Notes: generated by a model from the letters alone, not told the origin. A stretch of 64,000 nucleotides of DNA from [Mycobacterium] vasticus (GCF_020181595.1 NZ_CP084028.1:1523647-1587646), one strand, 5' to 3'; numbered from the stretch's first letter, positions 25,429-37,601 are shown. Numbers and translations: made by a program.

Positions 25429-25473
25429 CCCCGTCCGCGGGGTCTTCTTCCTCGGTGTCGACCGGACCCCGCG
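25429..25473 (-). promoter_or_regulatory. Competing hairpins in the lipP leader / tRNA-Gly trailer
   Basis: On the reverse strand, the arm CGCGGGGTC (25473-25465) can pair with GACCCCGCG (25444-25436) across a 20-nt loop. The CCCCG inside the second arm can instead pair with the adjacent CGGGG (25433-25429), forming a 5-bp hairpin with a 4-nt loop. The two pairings are mutually exclusive. This could end the tRNA transcript or influence lipP expression. No U-run follows. Confidence 0.4.
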
Positions 25474-25573
25474 AAGCTTGTTAGGAAGGATAGGTCGGCG
25501 GTGGGGCACCCGTACAACAGGCTGGGGCGCAGACCTGGCCCCAGCCGCCGTCGGGGGACCGCATCGGCCCTGG

Positions 25574-25647
25574 TGGAGCGGGCGACGGGAATCGAACCCG
25601 CGTAGCTAGTTTGGAAGACTAGGGCTCTACCATTGAGCTACGCCCGC
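25574..25647 (-). tRNA. tRNA-Gly (anticodon TCC)
   Basis: The reverse strand folds as a complete cloverleaf. The acceptor arm is GCGGGCG paired with CGCCCGC, the D-arm contains AGCTCAATGGTAGAGC, the anticodon loop CTTCCAA gives anticodon TCC, and the T-loop is GGTTCGATTCC. CCA is encoded (25576-25574). Total length is 74 nt including CCA. Confidence 0.95.
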
Positions 25648-25774
25648 ATGAATGGCTAGAGCGAGACTGTACCGGCGTGGCCGACTGCAAATCCAACTGG
25701 GACCCCTGCGGGGGCGTGCGGAGCGGGCGGCTGCATTGCCGTCGTCGCCGGGCCGTAAGATCGCCTGGTCAGTG

Positions 25775-25851
25775 CGGGGTGTAGCGCAGCTTGGTAGCGC
25801 ATCCGCTTTGGGAGCGGAAGGCCGCAGGTTCAAATCCTGTCACCCCGACCA
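25775..25851 (+). tRNA. tRNA-Pro (anticodon TGG)
   Basis: The forward strand folds as a complete cloverleaf. The acceptor CGGGGTG pairs with CACCCCG, the D-arm reads GCGCAGCTTGGTAGCGC, the anticodon stem CCGCT/AGCGG encloses anticodon TGG, and the T-arm is CAGGTTCAAATCCTG. CCA is encoded. Total length is 77 nt. Confidence 0.96.
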
Positions 25852-25908
25852 GCAGCGCGCGTCGCACCGGCATGACCGTCCATCACCGAAATATCGAGGA
25901 GTACGCCC

Positions 25909-27309
25909 GTGAAGAGCACCGTCGAGCAGCTGACCCCGACCCGGGTTCGCATCAACGTGGAGGTGCCGTTCACCGAACTGAAGCCGGACTTCGAGCGCAC
26001 CTACAAGGAGCTGGCCAAGCAGGTGCGGATGCCGGGTTTCCGTCCGGGCAAGGCGCCGGCCAAGCTCATCGAGGCGCGTTTCGGCCGGGCCGCGGTGCTG
26101 CAGCAGGTGGTCAACGAGGCGCTGCCCAGCCGCTACAGCGAGGCGGTCACCACCTCCGAGCTCAAGCCGCTGGGCCAGCCCGAGATCGAGGTCACCAAGA
26201 TCGATGACGGTGACCAGATCACCTTCACCGCCGAAGTCGACGTTCGTCCTGACATCGCCCTGCCCGACCTGGAGCAGATCAAGATCAGCGTGGACCCGAT
26301 CGAGGTCGCCGACGACGAGGTGGATGCCGAGTTGGAGTCGCTGCGCGCGCGGTTCGGCACCCTGACCGGTGTGGACCGGGCGGCCGCGGCCGACGACTTC
26401 GTCTCGATCGACCTGGGCGCCACCATCGACGGCGAAGAGGTCCCCGGTGCGGCCACCGAAGGCCTGTCGCACCAGGTGGGATCCCGCCAGCTCATCGACG
26501 GGCTCGACGACGCGATCATCGGACTGTCGGCCGGTGAGAGCGCGACGTTCACCACCAAGCTGGCCGCGGGACCGCAGGCCGGAAAGGACGCCGACGTCAC
26601 CGTCACGGTGCAGGCGGTCAAGGAACGCGAGCTGCCCGAGGCCGACGACGAATTCGCGCAGCTGGCCAGTGAATTCGACACCATCGGCGAGCTGCGGGAA
26701 AACCTCGTCGAGCAGGTGCGCCGGACCAAGCGCATCCAGCAGGCCGAGAAGGTCCGCGAGGCGACGTTGGAGGCCCTGGTCGAGCAGGTCGAGATGCCGC
26801 TGCCCGAGGCCGTGGTCAAGGCGCACGTCGACAACGCTCTGCACAACGCTCTGCACGGTCTCGACCACGACGAGAACAAGTTCGCCGAGTCGCTTGTCGA
26901 GAAGGGATCCTCGCGCGCCGAGTTCGACGCCGAGACCCGCGCCGAGGCAGAGAAGTCGGTCAAGACGCAGCTGCTGCTCGACGCACTCGGCGACGAGTTG
27001 GACATCCAGGTCGGCCAGAACGACCTCACCCAGCACCTGGTGCTGATGTCGCGTCAGTACGGCATCGCGCCGCAGCAGCTGATGGGCTTCCTGCAGCAGA
27101 ACAACCAGTTGCCCGCGGTCTTCGCCGACGTGCGCCGGGGCATGGCGCTGGCAGCGGCCGTGCGTGCCGCCGCGGTCAGTGACACCGCCGGCAACGAGAT
27201 CGACGTCACCGAGTTCTTCGGCGGCGGCCAGGTCGACGACGACGCCGCTGACGAGGCCGCTGAGGCCCTTGACGAGGCTCTGGAAGCCGAGGCCGAAGGC
27301 GACGAGTGA
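25909..27309 (+). CDS. tig: Trigger factor (ribosome-associated chaperone, peptidyl-prolyl isomerase)
   Basis: This is a 466-residue trigger factor. The N-terminal ribosome-binding domain has the loop [17 protein letters not shown] (about 44-60), the middle FKBP-type PPIase domain lies around 160-245, and the helical C-terminal chaperone domain follows. The last 40 residues are strongly acidic, an extension common in actinobacteria. It binds near the exit tunnel and shields nascent chains. The start is GTG with gaggag upstream. It precedes clpP1-clpP2, the classical tig-clpP-clpX order, with mmuM inserted on the other strand before clpX. Confidence 0.96.
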   Translation: MKSTVEQLTPTRVRINVEVPFTELKPDFERTYKELAKQVRMPGFRPGKAPAKLIEARFGRAAVLQQVVNEALPSRYSEAVTTSELKPLGQPEIEVTKIDDGDQITFTAEVDVRPDIALPDLEQIKISVDPIEVADDEVDAELESLRARFGTLTGVDRAAAADDFVSIDLGATIDGEEVPGAATEGLSHQVGSRQLIDGLDDAIIGLSAGESATFTTKLAAGPQAGKDADVTVTVQAVKERELPEADDEFAQLASEFDTIGELRENLVEQVRRTKRIQQAEKVREATLEALVEQVEMPLPEAVVKAHVDNALHNALHGLDHDENKFAESLVEKGSSRAEFDAETRAEAEKSVKTQLLLDALGDELDIQVGQNDLTQHLVLMSRQYGIAPQQLMGFLQQNNQLPAVFADVRRGMALAAAVRAAAVSDTAGNEIDVTEFFGGGQVDDDAADEAAEALDEALEAEAEGDE

Positions 27310-27320
27310 CGCTGTGAGCG
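27310..27320 (+). promoter_or_regulatory. Candidate ClgR box upstream of clpP1
   Basis: CGCTGTGAGCG directly after tig has the CGC-N5-GCG form of ClgR operators, with one mismatch to the longer mycobacterial consensus as I remember it. ClgR is known to activate clpP1P2 in M. tuberculosis and Corynebacterium. It lies 96 nt before the clpP1 start. A possible -10 (TAGGGT, 27362-27367) lies between, without a good -35. Confidence 0.4.
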
Positions 27321-27415
27321 AACGAGGGCGGTTCGGACCGTCCTCGCAGCCGCGGTTTGGTTAGGGTCGTAAACATGTCTCGGCAGACGAATCTCGAGAA
27401 AGCAGGTATCCCACT

Positions 27416-27994
27416 GTGAGCCAGCCCGGTCTGAATCTCGTCGACTCGGTGTACGAGCGGCTACTGCGAGAACGCATCATCTTCCTGGGGTCTCAGGTCG
27501 ACGACGACATCGCCAACCGGCTGTGCGCCCAGATCCTGTTGTTGGCCGCCGAGGACCCGACCAAGGACATCTCGCTCTACATCAACTCCCCGGGCGGTTC
27601 GATCAGCGCGGGGATGGCGATCTACGACACCATGGTCCTGGCCCCGTGTGACGTCGCCACCTACGCGATGGGCATGGCCGCCTCGATGGGTGAGTTCCTG
27701 CTCGCCGCCGGCACCAAGGGCAAGCGTTACGCCCTGCCGCACGCCCGGATCCTGATGCACCAGCCGCTGGGCGGGGTGACCGGCAGCGCCGCGGACATCG
27801 CCATCCAGGCCGAGCAGTTCGCGGTCATCAAGAAGGAGATGTTCCGGCTCAACGCCGAGTTCACCGGCCAGTCCATCGAGCGCATCGAGGCCGACTCGGA
27901 CCGCGACCGGTGGTTCACCGCCCCCGAGGCCCTCGAGTACGGCTTCGTCGACCACATCATCACCCGCGCTCACGTCAACGGAGATGCCAAATGA
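27416..27994 (+). CDS. clpP1: ATP-dependent Clp protease proteolytic subunit ClpP1
   Basis: This is a 192-residue ClpP serine peptidase. The catalytic Ser90 lies in GMAASMGEF and His115 in LMHQPLGG. The DRDRWF region near the C-terminus is in the position of the third catalytic residue. In mycobacteria ClpP1 and ClpP2 form a mixed 14-mer in which both rings are needed and which works with ClpX or ClpC1. The start is GTG. The stop overlaps the clpP2 ATG (ATGA), so the subunits are made from one coupled message, ensuring near-equal amounts. The N-terminus is a few residues shorter than in M. tuberculosis ClpP1. Confidence 0.96.
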   Translation: MSQPGLNLVDSVYERLLRERIIFLGSQVDDDIANRLCAQILLLAAEDPTKDISLYINSPGGSISAGMAIYDTMVLAPCDVATYAMGMAASMGEFLLAAGTKGKRYALPHARILMHQPLGGVTGSAADIAIQAEQFAVIKKEMFRLNAEFTGQSIERIEADSDRDRWFTAPEALEYGFVDHIITRAHVNGDAK

Positions 27995-28638
27995 ACCCCG
28001 AAACCTTGCGAGCCATCGCACCGCAGGCGCGCTACATCCTGCCGTCGTTCGTGGAGCACTCCAGCTGGGGCGTCAAGGAGTCCAACCCGTACAACAAGCT
28101 GTTCGAGGAGCGCATCATCTTCCTCGGCGTGCAGGTCGACGACGCCTCGGCCAACGACATCATGGCCCAGCTGCTGGTGCTGGAGTCGCTGGACCCCGAC
28201 CGCGACATCACCATGTACATCAACTCCCCGGGTGGCTCGTTCACCTCGCTGATGGCGATCTACGACACCATGCAGTACGTGCGGGCCGACATCCAGACCG
28301 TGTGCCTGGGTCAGGCCGCCTCGGCTGCTGCGGTGTTGCTGGCCGCCGGTACGCCGGGCAAGCGGATGGCGCTGCCCAATGCCCGGGTGCTGATCCATCA
28401 GCCGTCGCTGTCCGGGGTGATCCAGGGTCAGTTCTCCGACCTGGAGATCCAGGCCGCCGAGATCGAGCGGATGCGCACGCTGATGGAGGGCACGCTGGCC
28501 CGCCATACCGGCAAGGACCCCGAGCAGGTCCGCAAGGACACCGACCGCGACAAGATCCTCACCGCGGCCGAGGCCAAGGAGTACGGGATCATCGACACCG
28601 TCCTGGAGTACCGGAAGCTGTCGGCTCAGACGGCGTAG
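27991..28638 (+). CDS. clpP2: ATP-dependent Clp protease proteolytic subunit ClpP2
   Basis: This 215-residue second ClpP subunit has catalytic Ser111 in GQAASAAAV and His136 in LIHQPSL. It differs from ClpP1 by an N-terminal extension ([20 protein letters not shown]) and a longer tail, features that in mycobacterial ClpP2 mediate ATPase docking. The ATG lies inside the clpP1 stop. The 3' end overlaps the convergent mmuM gene by 13 nt. Confidence 0.96.
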   Translation: MNPETLRAIAPQARYILPSFVEHSSWGVKESNPYNKLFEERIIFLGVQVDDASANDIMAQLLVLESLDPDRDITMYINSPGGSFTSLMAIYDTMQYVRADIQTVCLGQAASAAAVLLAAGTPGKRMALPNARVLIHQPSLSGVIQGQFSDLEIQAAEIERMRTLMEGTLARHTGKDPEQVRKDTDRDKILTAAEAKEYGIIDTVLEYRKLSAQTA

Positions 28639-29531
28639 TCTCTCCGCCTCGCCGACAGGGCGGCGATGTCGGCCGGGCGCACCCGGCAGCAGCCGCCCAC
28701 GATGCGGGCGCCGGCGGCCACCCATCCCGGCACCAGGTCGGGGGAGAAGCGCGCCGGTCCGCTCCAGCCGCCACGGACCCAGCGTTCCCCGCTGTTGGGG
28801 TAGGCGATCACCGGCTTACCGGTGACGCGGCGGGCGATCTCGACGGCGTTCAGCACATCGCCGGGCGCGCAGCAGTTCACCCCCACCGCGACGATCTGCG
28901 GCACGCCCGCGGCCACCGCGAACGCCTCCGCCAGGGGCTGCCCGGCCCGGGTCGTGGTTCCTTCGACGGTGTAGCTGAGCCAGGCCGGTACGTCCGTTCG
29001 GCCTATCAGGTTCGCCAGGGCTTCGGCCTCATCAACGTCCGGCACCGTCTCGCATGCCAGCACGTCGGCCCCGGCGTCGGCCAGGACTTCCAGTCGGGGC
29101 CGGTGCCAGGCCGTCAGCTGCGCGACCGAAAGCCCGTAGCGGCCAAGGTATTCCGAGCCGTCGGCCCGGGCGGCGCCGTACGGGCCGACCGATGCGGCCA
29201 CCCAGTGGCCGCTTCCGGCGGCGTCACGGGCCAGCTCGATGCTGCGGCGCATCAGCAATTCCGCGTCCGCCCGCCCGATTCCGCGGGCGGCGAAACCCTC
29301 GAAGCTCGCCTGGTAGCTGGCGGTGGTCGCGATCTGTGCGCCCGCGGCGAAGAAGGCGCGGTGTACGGCGGTGATCTCATCTGGGGCATCGATCAGTGCC
29401 CGGGCCGACCACAACGGGTCCCGGGAATGGTTCCCGGAAAGCTCAAAGCCGCGGGCTTCCAGCTCCGTCGCCAAGCCCCCGTCGGCGATGAGCACGGTAT
29501 CGTCGGGAACGGCGAACCCCACGTCCGCCAC
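28626..29531 (-). CDS. mmuM: Homocysteine S-methyltransferase (MmuM type)
   Basis: This 301-residue protein has the zinc-dependent homocysteine methyltransferase (S-methyl-Met:Hcy) barrel. Evidence is the start [16 protein letters not shown], the conserved [13 protein letters not shown] segment, the first zinc Cys in GVNCCAP and the Cys pair in VGGCCR near the C-terminus. It regenerates methionine from homocysteine using S-methylmethionine or SAM. The start is uncertain: GTG at 29531 gives the length of Rv2458 (about 302), whereas farther upstream in-frame codons would run into the clpX leader. It lies between clpP2 and clpX on the opposite strand. Confidence 0.9.
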   Translation of the reverse strand: MADVGFAVPDDTVLIADGGLATELEARGFELSGNHSRDPLWSARALIDAPDEITAVHRAFFAAGAQIATTASYQASFEGFAARGIGRADAELLMRRSIELARDAAGSGHWVAASVGPYGAARADGSEYLGRYGLSVAQLTAWHRPRLEVLADAGADVLACETVPDVDEAEALANLIGRTDVPAWLSYTVEGTTTRAGQPLAEAFAVAAGVPQIVAVGVNCCAPGDVLNAVEIARRVTGKPVIAYPNSGERWVRGGWSGPARFSPDLVPGWVAAGARIVGGCCRVRPADIAALSARRRDYAV

Positions 29532-29703
29532 TGTAGGGCTCCAGATAACACCTGCAACACGCTCGCGCCGCGCCAGCGCGTCACGCGCCGCGTCGGCAGC
29601 TCGGGCGATATGTTCTTGGGCAGACAGGTACGGGCGTAGAAACCAAATACCAACGACGCGATTCGGCCTTATCGGTCGCCTCGCAACCGAACGAGCGGGT
29701 AGC

Positions 29704-29730
29704 GTCGGGGAATACACACCGATCCCCGAC
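29704..29730 (+). promoter_or_regulatory. 8-bp perfect hairpin in the clpX leader
   Basis: GTCGGGGA (29704-29711) is perfectly complementary to TCCCCGAC (29723-29730) across an 11-nt loop. The hairpin ends 36 nt before the clpX ATG, between the divergent mmuM and clpX starts. It could be an operator or an RNA hairpin in the clpX 5' untranslated region; the sequence alone does not decide. Confidence 0.45.
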
Positions 29731-29766
29731 GACAGACGGCGAACAGGAAGTAGGTCCTCACGCACC

Positions 29767-31050
29767 ATGGCGCGCATCGGAGACGGCGGTGACCTGCTGA
29801 AGTGTTCCTTCTGCGGAAAGAGCCAGAAGCAGGTCAAGAAGCTCATCGCGGGTCCGGGCGTCTACATCTGCGATGAGTGCATCGACCTGTGCAACGAGAT
29901 CATCGAAGAAGAGCTCGCCGACGCCGACGACGTGAAGCTCGACGAGCTGCCCAAGCCCGCCGAGATCCGGGAATTCCTGGAGGGTTACGTCATCGGTCAG
30001 GACACCGCCAAGCGCACGCTGGCCGTGGCCGTCTACAACCACTACAAGCGCATCCAGGCCGGCGAGAAGAGCCGCGATTCGCGCTCCGGCGAGCCCGTCG
30101 AGCTGACCAAGTCCAACATCTTGATGCTCGGACCCACCGGTTGCGGCAAGACGTACCTGGCTCAGACCCTGGCGAAGATGCTCAACGTCCCGTTCGCAAT
30201 CGCGGATGCCACCGCGCTGACCGAGGCGGGCTACGTCGGCGAGGACGTCGAGAACATTCTGCTCAAGCTGATTCAAGCCGCCGACTATGACGTCAAGCGC
30301 GCCGAGACCGGCATCGTCTACATCGACGAGGTCGACAAGATCGCCCGCAAGAGCGAGAACCCGTCGATCACCCGGGATGTCTCCGGTGAGGGCGTTCAGC
30401 AGGCGCTGCTGAAGATCCTGGAAGGCACCCAGGCCTCGGTTCCGCCGCAGGGTGGCCGCAAGCACCCGCATCAGGAATTCATCCAGATCGACACCACCAA
30501 CGTGCTGTTCATCGTGGCCGGGGCGTTCGCCGGTCTGGAGAAGATCGTCTCGGACCGGGTCGGCAAGCGCGGCTTGGGCTTCGGTGCCGAGGTTCGTTCC
30601 AAGGCAGAGGTCGACACCGTCGACCACTTCGCCGAGGTCATGCCCGAAGACCTGATCAAGTTCGGGTTGATCCCGGAGTTCATCGGCCGGCTGCCGGTGG
30701 TGGCCTCGGTGACCAACCTGGACATGGAGTCGTTGGTCACGATCCTCTCCGAGCCCAAGAACGCTCTGGTCAAGCAGTACACCCGGCTGTTCGAGATGGA
30801 CGGGGTGGAGCTGGAGTTCACCCCGGACGCGCTGGAGGCCGTCGCCGACCAGGCGATCCACCGGGGCACCGGCGCGCGTGGCCTGCGGGCGATCATGGAA
30901 GAAGTGCTGCTGCCGGTCATGTACGACATCCCCAGCCGCGACGACGTCGCCAAGGTCGTCGTCACCAAGGAAACGGTGCAGGACAACGTGCTGCCGACCA
31001 TCGTGCCGCGCAAGGCGTCCCGGTCGGAGCGCCGCGACAAGACCGCGTGA
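29767..31050 (+). CDS. clpX: ATP-dependent Clp protease ATP-binding subunit ClpX
   Basis: This is a 427-residue AAA+ unfoldase. The N-terminal zinc-binding domain reads CSFCG then CDECIDLC. The ATPase core has Walker [13 protein letters not shown], pore-loop GYVGED, Walker [12 protein letters not shown] and the sensor-2 region GARGLR. It unfolds tagged proteins and feeds them into ClpP1P2. The chosen ATG ([13 protein letters not shown]) is the family start; longer in-frame codons upstream overlap mmuM antisense. Length is normal for ClpX. Confidence 0.97.
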   Translation: MARIGDGGDLLKCSFCGKSQKQVKKLIAGPGVYICDECIDLCNEIIEEELADADDVKLDELPKPAEIREFLEGYVIGQDTAKRTLAVAVYNHYKRIQAGEKSRDSRSGEPVELTKSNILMLGPTGCGKTYLAQTLAKMLNVPFAIADATALTEAGYVGEDVENILLKLIQAADYDVKRAETGIVYIDEVDKIARKSENPSITRDVSGEGVQQALLKILEGTQASVPPQGGRKHPHQEFIQIDTTNVLFIVAGAFAGLEKIVSDRVGKRGLGFGAEVRSKAEVDTVDHFAEVMPEDLIKFGLIPEFIGRLPVVASVTNLDMESLVTILSEPKNALVKQYTRLFEMDGVELEFTPDALEAVADQAIHRGTGARGLRAIMEEVLLPVMYDIPSRDDVAKVVVTKETVQDNVLPTIVPRKASRSERRDKTA

Positions 31051-31056
31051 CCCGGG

Positions 31057-31077
31057 CGGTGGCGCTCTGCGCCGCCG
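31057..31077 (+). terminator. Hairpin after clpX (possible terminator)
   Basis: CGGTGGCGC and GCGCCGCCG form a 9-bp stem (one G-U pair) around a TCT loop, 6 nt after the clpX stop. There is no T-run behind it, which is common in mycobacteria, so termination is plausible but not certain. Confidence 0.45.
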
Positions 31078-31339
31078 AAAGTTACTCATCGGTAGCGGAA
31101 GTTTCTTAAAGTTGGCCTGCCGTCTATAGTGATGAAAACCACATTTCCTTTCTTGGCTGACTCAGAACCCTGCCCTGACGTCGGGGTTTAGCGGTCAAGC
31201 GGTGGAGTTTCGACACGGTGTGGCGTCGAATGCTCTCTAAGAACGGTGCAATAATCGGTACTGCCAGTGACAGAAAAAAATGTGGGTGCGCCAGACGTGC
31301 TGCGCGAGCCCGATCAGGACAGTGATGGAAGGCGGGGCC
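31078..31339 (+). promoter_or_regulatory. korA upstream region with candidate -10
   Basis: This 262-nt non-coding stretch is less GC-rich than its neighbours. TATAGT at 31125-31130 is a good mycobacterial -10 (TANNNT) but has no convincing -35. A second AT-rich point (ataatcgg) lies near 31250, followed by a run of seven A at about 31273. A long leader of roughly 200 nt before korA is possible. No small open frame or clear operator was found. Confidence 0.35.
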
Positions 31340-33267
<1,928 letters not shown>

Positions 33268-33268
<1 letters not shown>

Positions 33269-34353
33269 TGACAACCACCGAATCCGGCACCTCCCTGGTC
33301 GGCACCGACCTGGGGCTGACCGCCCTGAGCGGTGTTCCCACCACCGATGAGCCGCAGAAGTCCAAGGACTTCACCTCCGACCAGGAGGTGCGCTGGTGCC
33401 CGGGCTGTGGCGACTACGCCATCCTGAACTCGATGCGCAACTTCCTCCCGGAGCTGGGACTGCGCCGGGAGAACGTGGTCTTCATCAGCGGGATCGGCTG
33501 CTCGAGCCGGTTCCCGTACTACATGAACACCTACGGTGTGCACTCGATCCACGGCCGTGGCCCGACGTTCGCCACCGGGCTGGCGACCGCCCGCGAGGAC
33601 GTGAAGGTCTTCCTGATCACCGGTGACGGTGACGCACTGTCGATCGGCGGCAACCACCTGATCCACACGCTGCGCCGCAACGTCAACATCACCATCCTGT
33701 TGTTCAACAACCGGATCTACGGTCTGACCAAGGGCCAGTACTCGCCGACGTCGGAGACCGGCAAGATCACCAAGTCGACGCCGTTCGGCTCGCTGGACAA
33801 CCCGTTCAACCCGGTCTCGCTGGCGATCGGCGCCGAGGCGACCTTCGTCGGGCGTGCGCTGGACTCCGACCGCAAGGGCCTCACCGAGGTGCTGCGCGGC
33901 GCGATGGAACACCGCGGCTCTGCGCTGGTGGAGATTCTGCAGGACTGCCCGGTCTTCAATGACGGCTCCTTCGACCTGCTGCGCAAGGAAGGCGCCGAGA
34001 ACCGGCTCATCAATGTCCGTCAGGGCGAGAAGGTGATCTTCGGTGCCGAGGGCGAGTACTGCGTGATCAAGTCCGGCTACGGCCTGGAGGTCGCCAAGAC
34101 CGCCAACGTCTCGGCCGACCAGATCGTCGTGCACGACGCCACGCTGGCCGACTCCTCCTATGCGTTCGCGCTTTCGCGGCTGTCCGAGCAGGACCTGTCG
34201 CACTTCCCGATGGGAATCTTCCGCAAGGTCAGCAAGCCCACCTACGACGACCAAGCGCGTGCGCAGGTCGCCGAAGCCCGGCAGGCCAGCGCGCACGACT
34301 CCGCCGCGCTTCAGGCGCTGCTGCGGGGCCGCGACACCTGGACCGTCGACTGA
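33268..34353 (+). CDS. korB: 2-oxoglutarate:ferredoxin oxidoreductase, beta subunit
   Basis: This is the 361-residue thiamine-diphosphate-binding subunit. It carries RWCPGCGDYAIL, GIGCSSRFPYYMNTYG and the ThDP motif GDGDALSIGGNH, which continues to NNRIYGLTKGQ. The cysteines CPGC and GIGC are those that coordinate the [4Fe-4S] cluster in related enzymes. No ferredoxin gene lies beside the pair, so the electron acceptor is encoded elsewhere. It is translationally coupled to korA and followed 5 nt later by mobA. Confidence 0.95.
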
Positions 34354-34357
34354 CGCC

Positions 34358-34939
34358 ATGACCGGCCGACTGGCCGGTGTGGTCCTGGCCGGCGGTGAAT
34401 CGCGCCGGATGGGCCGCGACAAGGCCACCCTGACCGTGGCCGGCCTGTTCGACGGCCGGACCCTGGTCGAGCATGTGGTGTCGATGATCGGGCAGCGCTG
34501 CGATCCGGTTTTCGTGGTGGCCGCCGCAGGCCAGTCGCTGCCTGACCTTCCCGCGCAGGTGTTGCGTGATGAGGTGCCCGGGCAGGGACCACTACCGGCC
34601 CTGGGACTGGGCCTGGGTGCTGCTGGCGGCGCAGGCGCGGATCATGCGTTCGTCTGCGCCGTGGACATGCCGAGTCTGACGTCCGAGTTGATCGACCGGC
34701 TGACCGAATCCGCCTGCTTGTCGGGTGCTGATGTCGTGTTGCCGGTGGCTGGCCGGGACCACTACCTGGCGGCGGTCTACCGCACCGCGCTGGCCGGCAC
34801 CATCGCCGGGCTGGTGGCGGCCGGGAAGCGCCGGGTCGGTGCGTTGATCGACGCCGTCGAGGTCCAGCGGATCGAGCTGGCCGATGCAGGCCCACTGACC
34901 AATCTGAACTCTCCGGACGACATCGCCGGGTGGGCGTGA
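34358..34939 (+). CDS. mobA: Molybdenum cofactor guanylyltransferase (MobA type)
   Basis: This 193-residue nucleotidyltransferase has the signature LAGGESRRMGRDKA at residues 10-23 (the LAGGxxxRMGxDK motif) and the metal-binding CAVDMPSL region near 105. It transfers GMP to molybdopterin to give the guanine dinucleotide cofactor. It is close behind korB (Rv2453c by position) though the two functions are not obviously linked. Confidence 0.9.
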   Translation: MTGRLAGVVLAGGESRRMGRDKATLTVAGLFDGRTLVEHVVSMIGQRCDPVFVVAAAGQSLPDLPAQVLRDEVPGQGPLPALGLGLGAAGGAGADHAFVCAVDMPSLTSELIDRLTESACLSGADVVLPVAGRDHYLAAVYRTALAGTIAGLVAAGKRRVGALIDAVEVQRIELADAGPLTNLNSPDDIAGWA

Positions 34940-35429
34940 ACTGATCCGTCGACAGCAAATAGTGGTCGAGGGATTTAATAATGGAAATCAGGCTCTCGAC
35001 GCGTACCGAAATAAATCTTCGTGTTATCTCGGTGATATTTGGACATTATTGGTCGTGTGATGAATTTTGACGGTTCCGGCCGCTGTGGTCGATGGATCGT
35101 CCAAAACCGTTGCAGCAGAATCGATTCAGTGCCATCAACGTGCTGAGATGAGCTCGGGGTATGGGTTCGTCGGCTCGGTTATCGGCGGGTGGATCTTATT
35201 CGCCGTACAAGGCGGTCGGCAGGTTTTGCAGGCATGAGACTTCGCTGCGCGGCGCGACTGGGGCCCGCCCGCCGTCTGGGTTTGCGTGAGACGTGACGTG
35301 GCCGGTCCGCAGGGCGACCACCTGCGGTTTATGCGGCGTGTGGGGCTGGCGTGGCGATCACTGAGCCGCCCTGGACGCCCGCGAGAGGGTGAAATCCCGC
35401 CTTTTCCAGTGGCCCAGGCCACAAAATAT

Positions 35430-35447
35430 CCGTGATTTGACTCACGG
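35430..35447. promoter_or_regulatory. CRP-like palindrome CCGTGA-N6-TCACGG
   Basis: A perfect 6-nt inverted repeat with a 6-nt spacer matches the GTGA-N6-TCAC core of cyclic-AMP receptor protein sites. In M. tuberculosis the CRP homologue Rv3676 is known to control rpfA. This site is 387 nt before the rpf start, so it would need a promoter within the gap. Confidence 0.4.
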
Positions 35448-35650
35448 CCCGCGCGTTATAGCCGGAGGTGGACCGATCATAAAATCCATTGCTGACCTGC
35501 TAAAACCATTATCGCCCGCAGTGTGATGGTTTCGTTATCTGTTCGAAATACTTGCGTCATGGTGCTGGACGCGCCGTATGAACATTTCGTAAGTTTCCTT
35601 CGTCCCAGATAAGGGGCAAACAAATTGAATCGACGGAACCGCGTGTTAGC

Positions 35651-36160
<510 letters not shown>

Positions 36161-36174
36161 CCTTACGCATCGCT

Positions 36175-36208
36175 GACGGCGCCGGACTGTTTTCAGTCCG
36201 GCGCCGTC
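36175..36208. terminator. 15-bp perfect hairpin terminator after rpf
   Basis: 36175-36189 and 36194-36208 are exact reverse complements around a TTTT loop. The stem is very stable and placed 14 nt after the rpf stop. There is no T-run on the forward strand, but it is the strongest terminator-like structure in the window. Confidence 0.8.
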
Positions 36209-36246
36209 GCCGTCGGCGGGTCCGGTCGGCGGGTAGCGTCGGCCAC

Positions 36247-37503
36247 ATGCCCGACACGTCACGTGAGCTCGATGTCGTCGTCTACGGGGCGACCGGATTC
36301 GCCGGGAAGCTGACCGCCGAATACCTGTCCCGCGCCGCAGGCGGCGTCCGGATCGGCCTGGCGGGCCGCTCGGTCGACCGGTTGCGCGCGGTCAGAGATT
36401 CCCTCGGCCCGGCGGCACAGGACTGGCCGATCGTGGTCGCCGACGCCGACAAGACCGAGACACTGGACGCGATGGCGGCCCGCACCCGGGTGGTCATCAC
36501 TACCGTCGGCCCCTACACCCGCTACGGCATGCCCCTGGTCGCCGCCTGCGCGGCCGCCGGCACCGACTACGTCGACCTCACCGGCGAGGCGCTGTTCATG
36601 CGAGAGAGCATCGACCTCTACCACAAGCAGGCCGCCGACAACGGGGCCCGGATCGTGCACGCCTGCGGCTTCGACTCGATTCCGTCGGACATGAGCGTGT
36701 ACGCCCTTTATCGGGCGGTCCGCGACGACGGCGCCGGTGAGTTGCTCGACACCGACTACGTTGTGCGGAGCTTCTCCGGTGGGCTGTCCGGCGGCACCCT
36801 CGCCACGATGGTCGAGGTTCTGAGCACCGCCGCCAACGATCCGGACGCCCGACGCGAAATGTTCGACCCCTACACGCTCAGTTCGGATCGTCCCGCCGAA
36901 CCCCGATTGGGCCCCGAACCGGACCTGTCCTGGCGCCGGGGCCGCGACATCGCACCCGAACTGGACGGAATCTGGACCGCCGGCTTCGCGATGGCGCCCG
37001 TCAACACCCGCGTCGTGCGGCGCAGCAACGGACTGCTGGACTGGGCGTACGGGCGTCGTTTCCGCTATGCCGAGCACATGAGCGTCGGCTCGTCGGCCGC
37101 GGCACCTGCGCTGTCTGGATTGGCGACCGGGATAGGCAAGGTCGCGTTCGGGCTCGGGGGCTACTTTCTCCGGCTGGTGCCGACCGGACTGCTGGAACGG
37201 GCATTGCCCAAGCCGGGGACCGGTCCGAGCCGGCGCCGCCGGGAGAGCGGCCACTACCGCATCGAGACCTATACGACCACGAGCAGCGGAGCCCACTATC
37301 GAGCCGTCATGGCGCAGCAGGGCGACCCCGGCTACCAGGCCACCGCGGTGCTGCTGGGAGAGAGCGCCCTGGCGCTGGCCCTGAACCGCGACCTGCTCTC
37401 CGAGCACCTCGGTGTGCTCACCCCGGCCGCGGCGATGGGCGACGCGCTGCTGGTCAGGCTGCCCGCGGCCGGGGTGAGGCTGGAGGTGTCCCGGCTGAGT
37501 TGA
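36247..37503 (+). CDS. Saccharopine dehydrogenase-like / trans-acting enoyl reductase family protein (Rv2449c type)
   Basis: This 418-residue protein starts with a Rossmann segment VVVYGATGFAGKLTAEYL and has TTVGPYTRYGMPLVAAC and HACGFDSIPSDMSVY, hallmarks of the saccharopine-dehydrogenase-like family that includes mycobacterial Rv2449c and the trans-acting enoyl reductase Rv2953 of phenolphthiocerol synthesis. No polyketide synthase is nearby, so a role as a lipid-linked NAD(P)H reductase is an inference. The ATG is 87 nt after the rpf stop, beyond the terminator, so it probably has its own promoter. Confidence 0.85.
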   Translation: MPDTSRELDVVVYGATGFAGKLTAEYLSRAAGGVRIGLAGRSVDRLRAVRDSLGPAAQDWPIVVADADKTETLDAMAARTRVVITTVGPYTRYGMPLVAACAAAGTDYVDLTGEALFMRESIDLYHKQAADNGARIVHACGFDSIPSDMSVYALYRAVRDDGAGELLDTDYVVRSFSGGLSGGTLATMVEVLSTAANDPDARREMFDPYTLSSDRPAEPRLGPEPDLSWRRGRDIAPELDGIWTAGFAMAPVNTRVVRRSNGLLDWAYGRRFRYAEHMSVGSSAAAPALSGLATGIGKVAFGLGGYFLRLVPTGLLERALPKPGTGPSRRRRESGHYRIETYTTTSSGAHYRAVMAQQGDPGYQATAVLLGESALALALNRDLLSEHLGVLTPAAAMGDALLVRLPAAGVRLEVSRLS

Positions 37504-37601
37504 TCGGGCTGCGAACCGGTGCCGGCCACTGACCTTTCCGCTAGTGTCGTTTTCGACCGCTGCTACTGCAGCACCCCAGCAACGAAGGTGGACGAATAAT
37601 C

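Noticed and set aside
25574..25851. tRNA pair as a possible integration site
   Set aside because: No integrase, direct repeat of a tRNA 3' end or foreign-looking DNA lies beside it.
28626..29846. Longer mmuM starting near 29846
   Set aside because: The extra N-terminus is Arg/Pro-rich, crosses the clpX start and exceeds the family length by about 100 residues.
35385..35400. GGGTGAAATCCC resembling part of cobalamin or c-di-AMP riboswitches
   Set aside because: The other conserved blocks (B12 box; GAACCCGACAGCTAACC-type segment) are absent nearby.
35135..35422. 95-codon reverse frame in the rpf upstream gap
   Set aside because: Basic, low-complexity, no ribosome binding site and no recognisable family.
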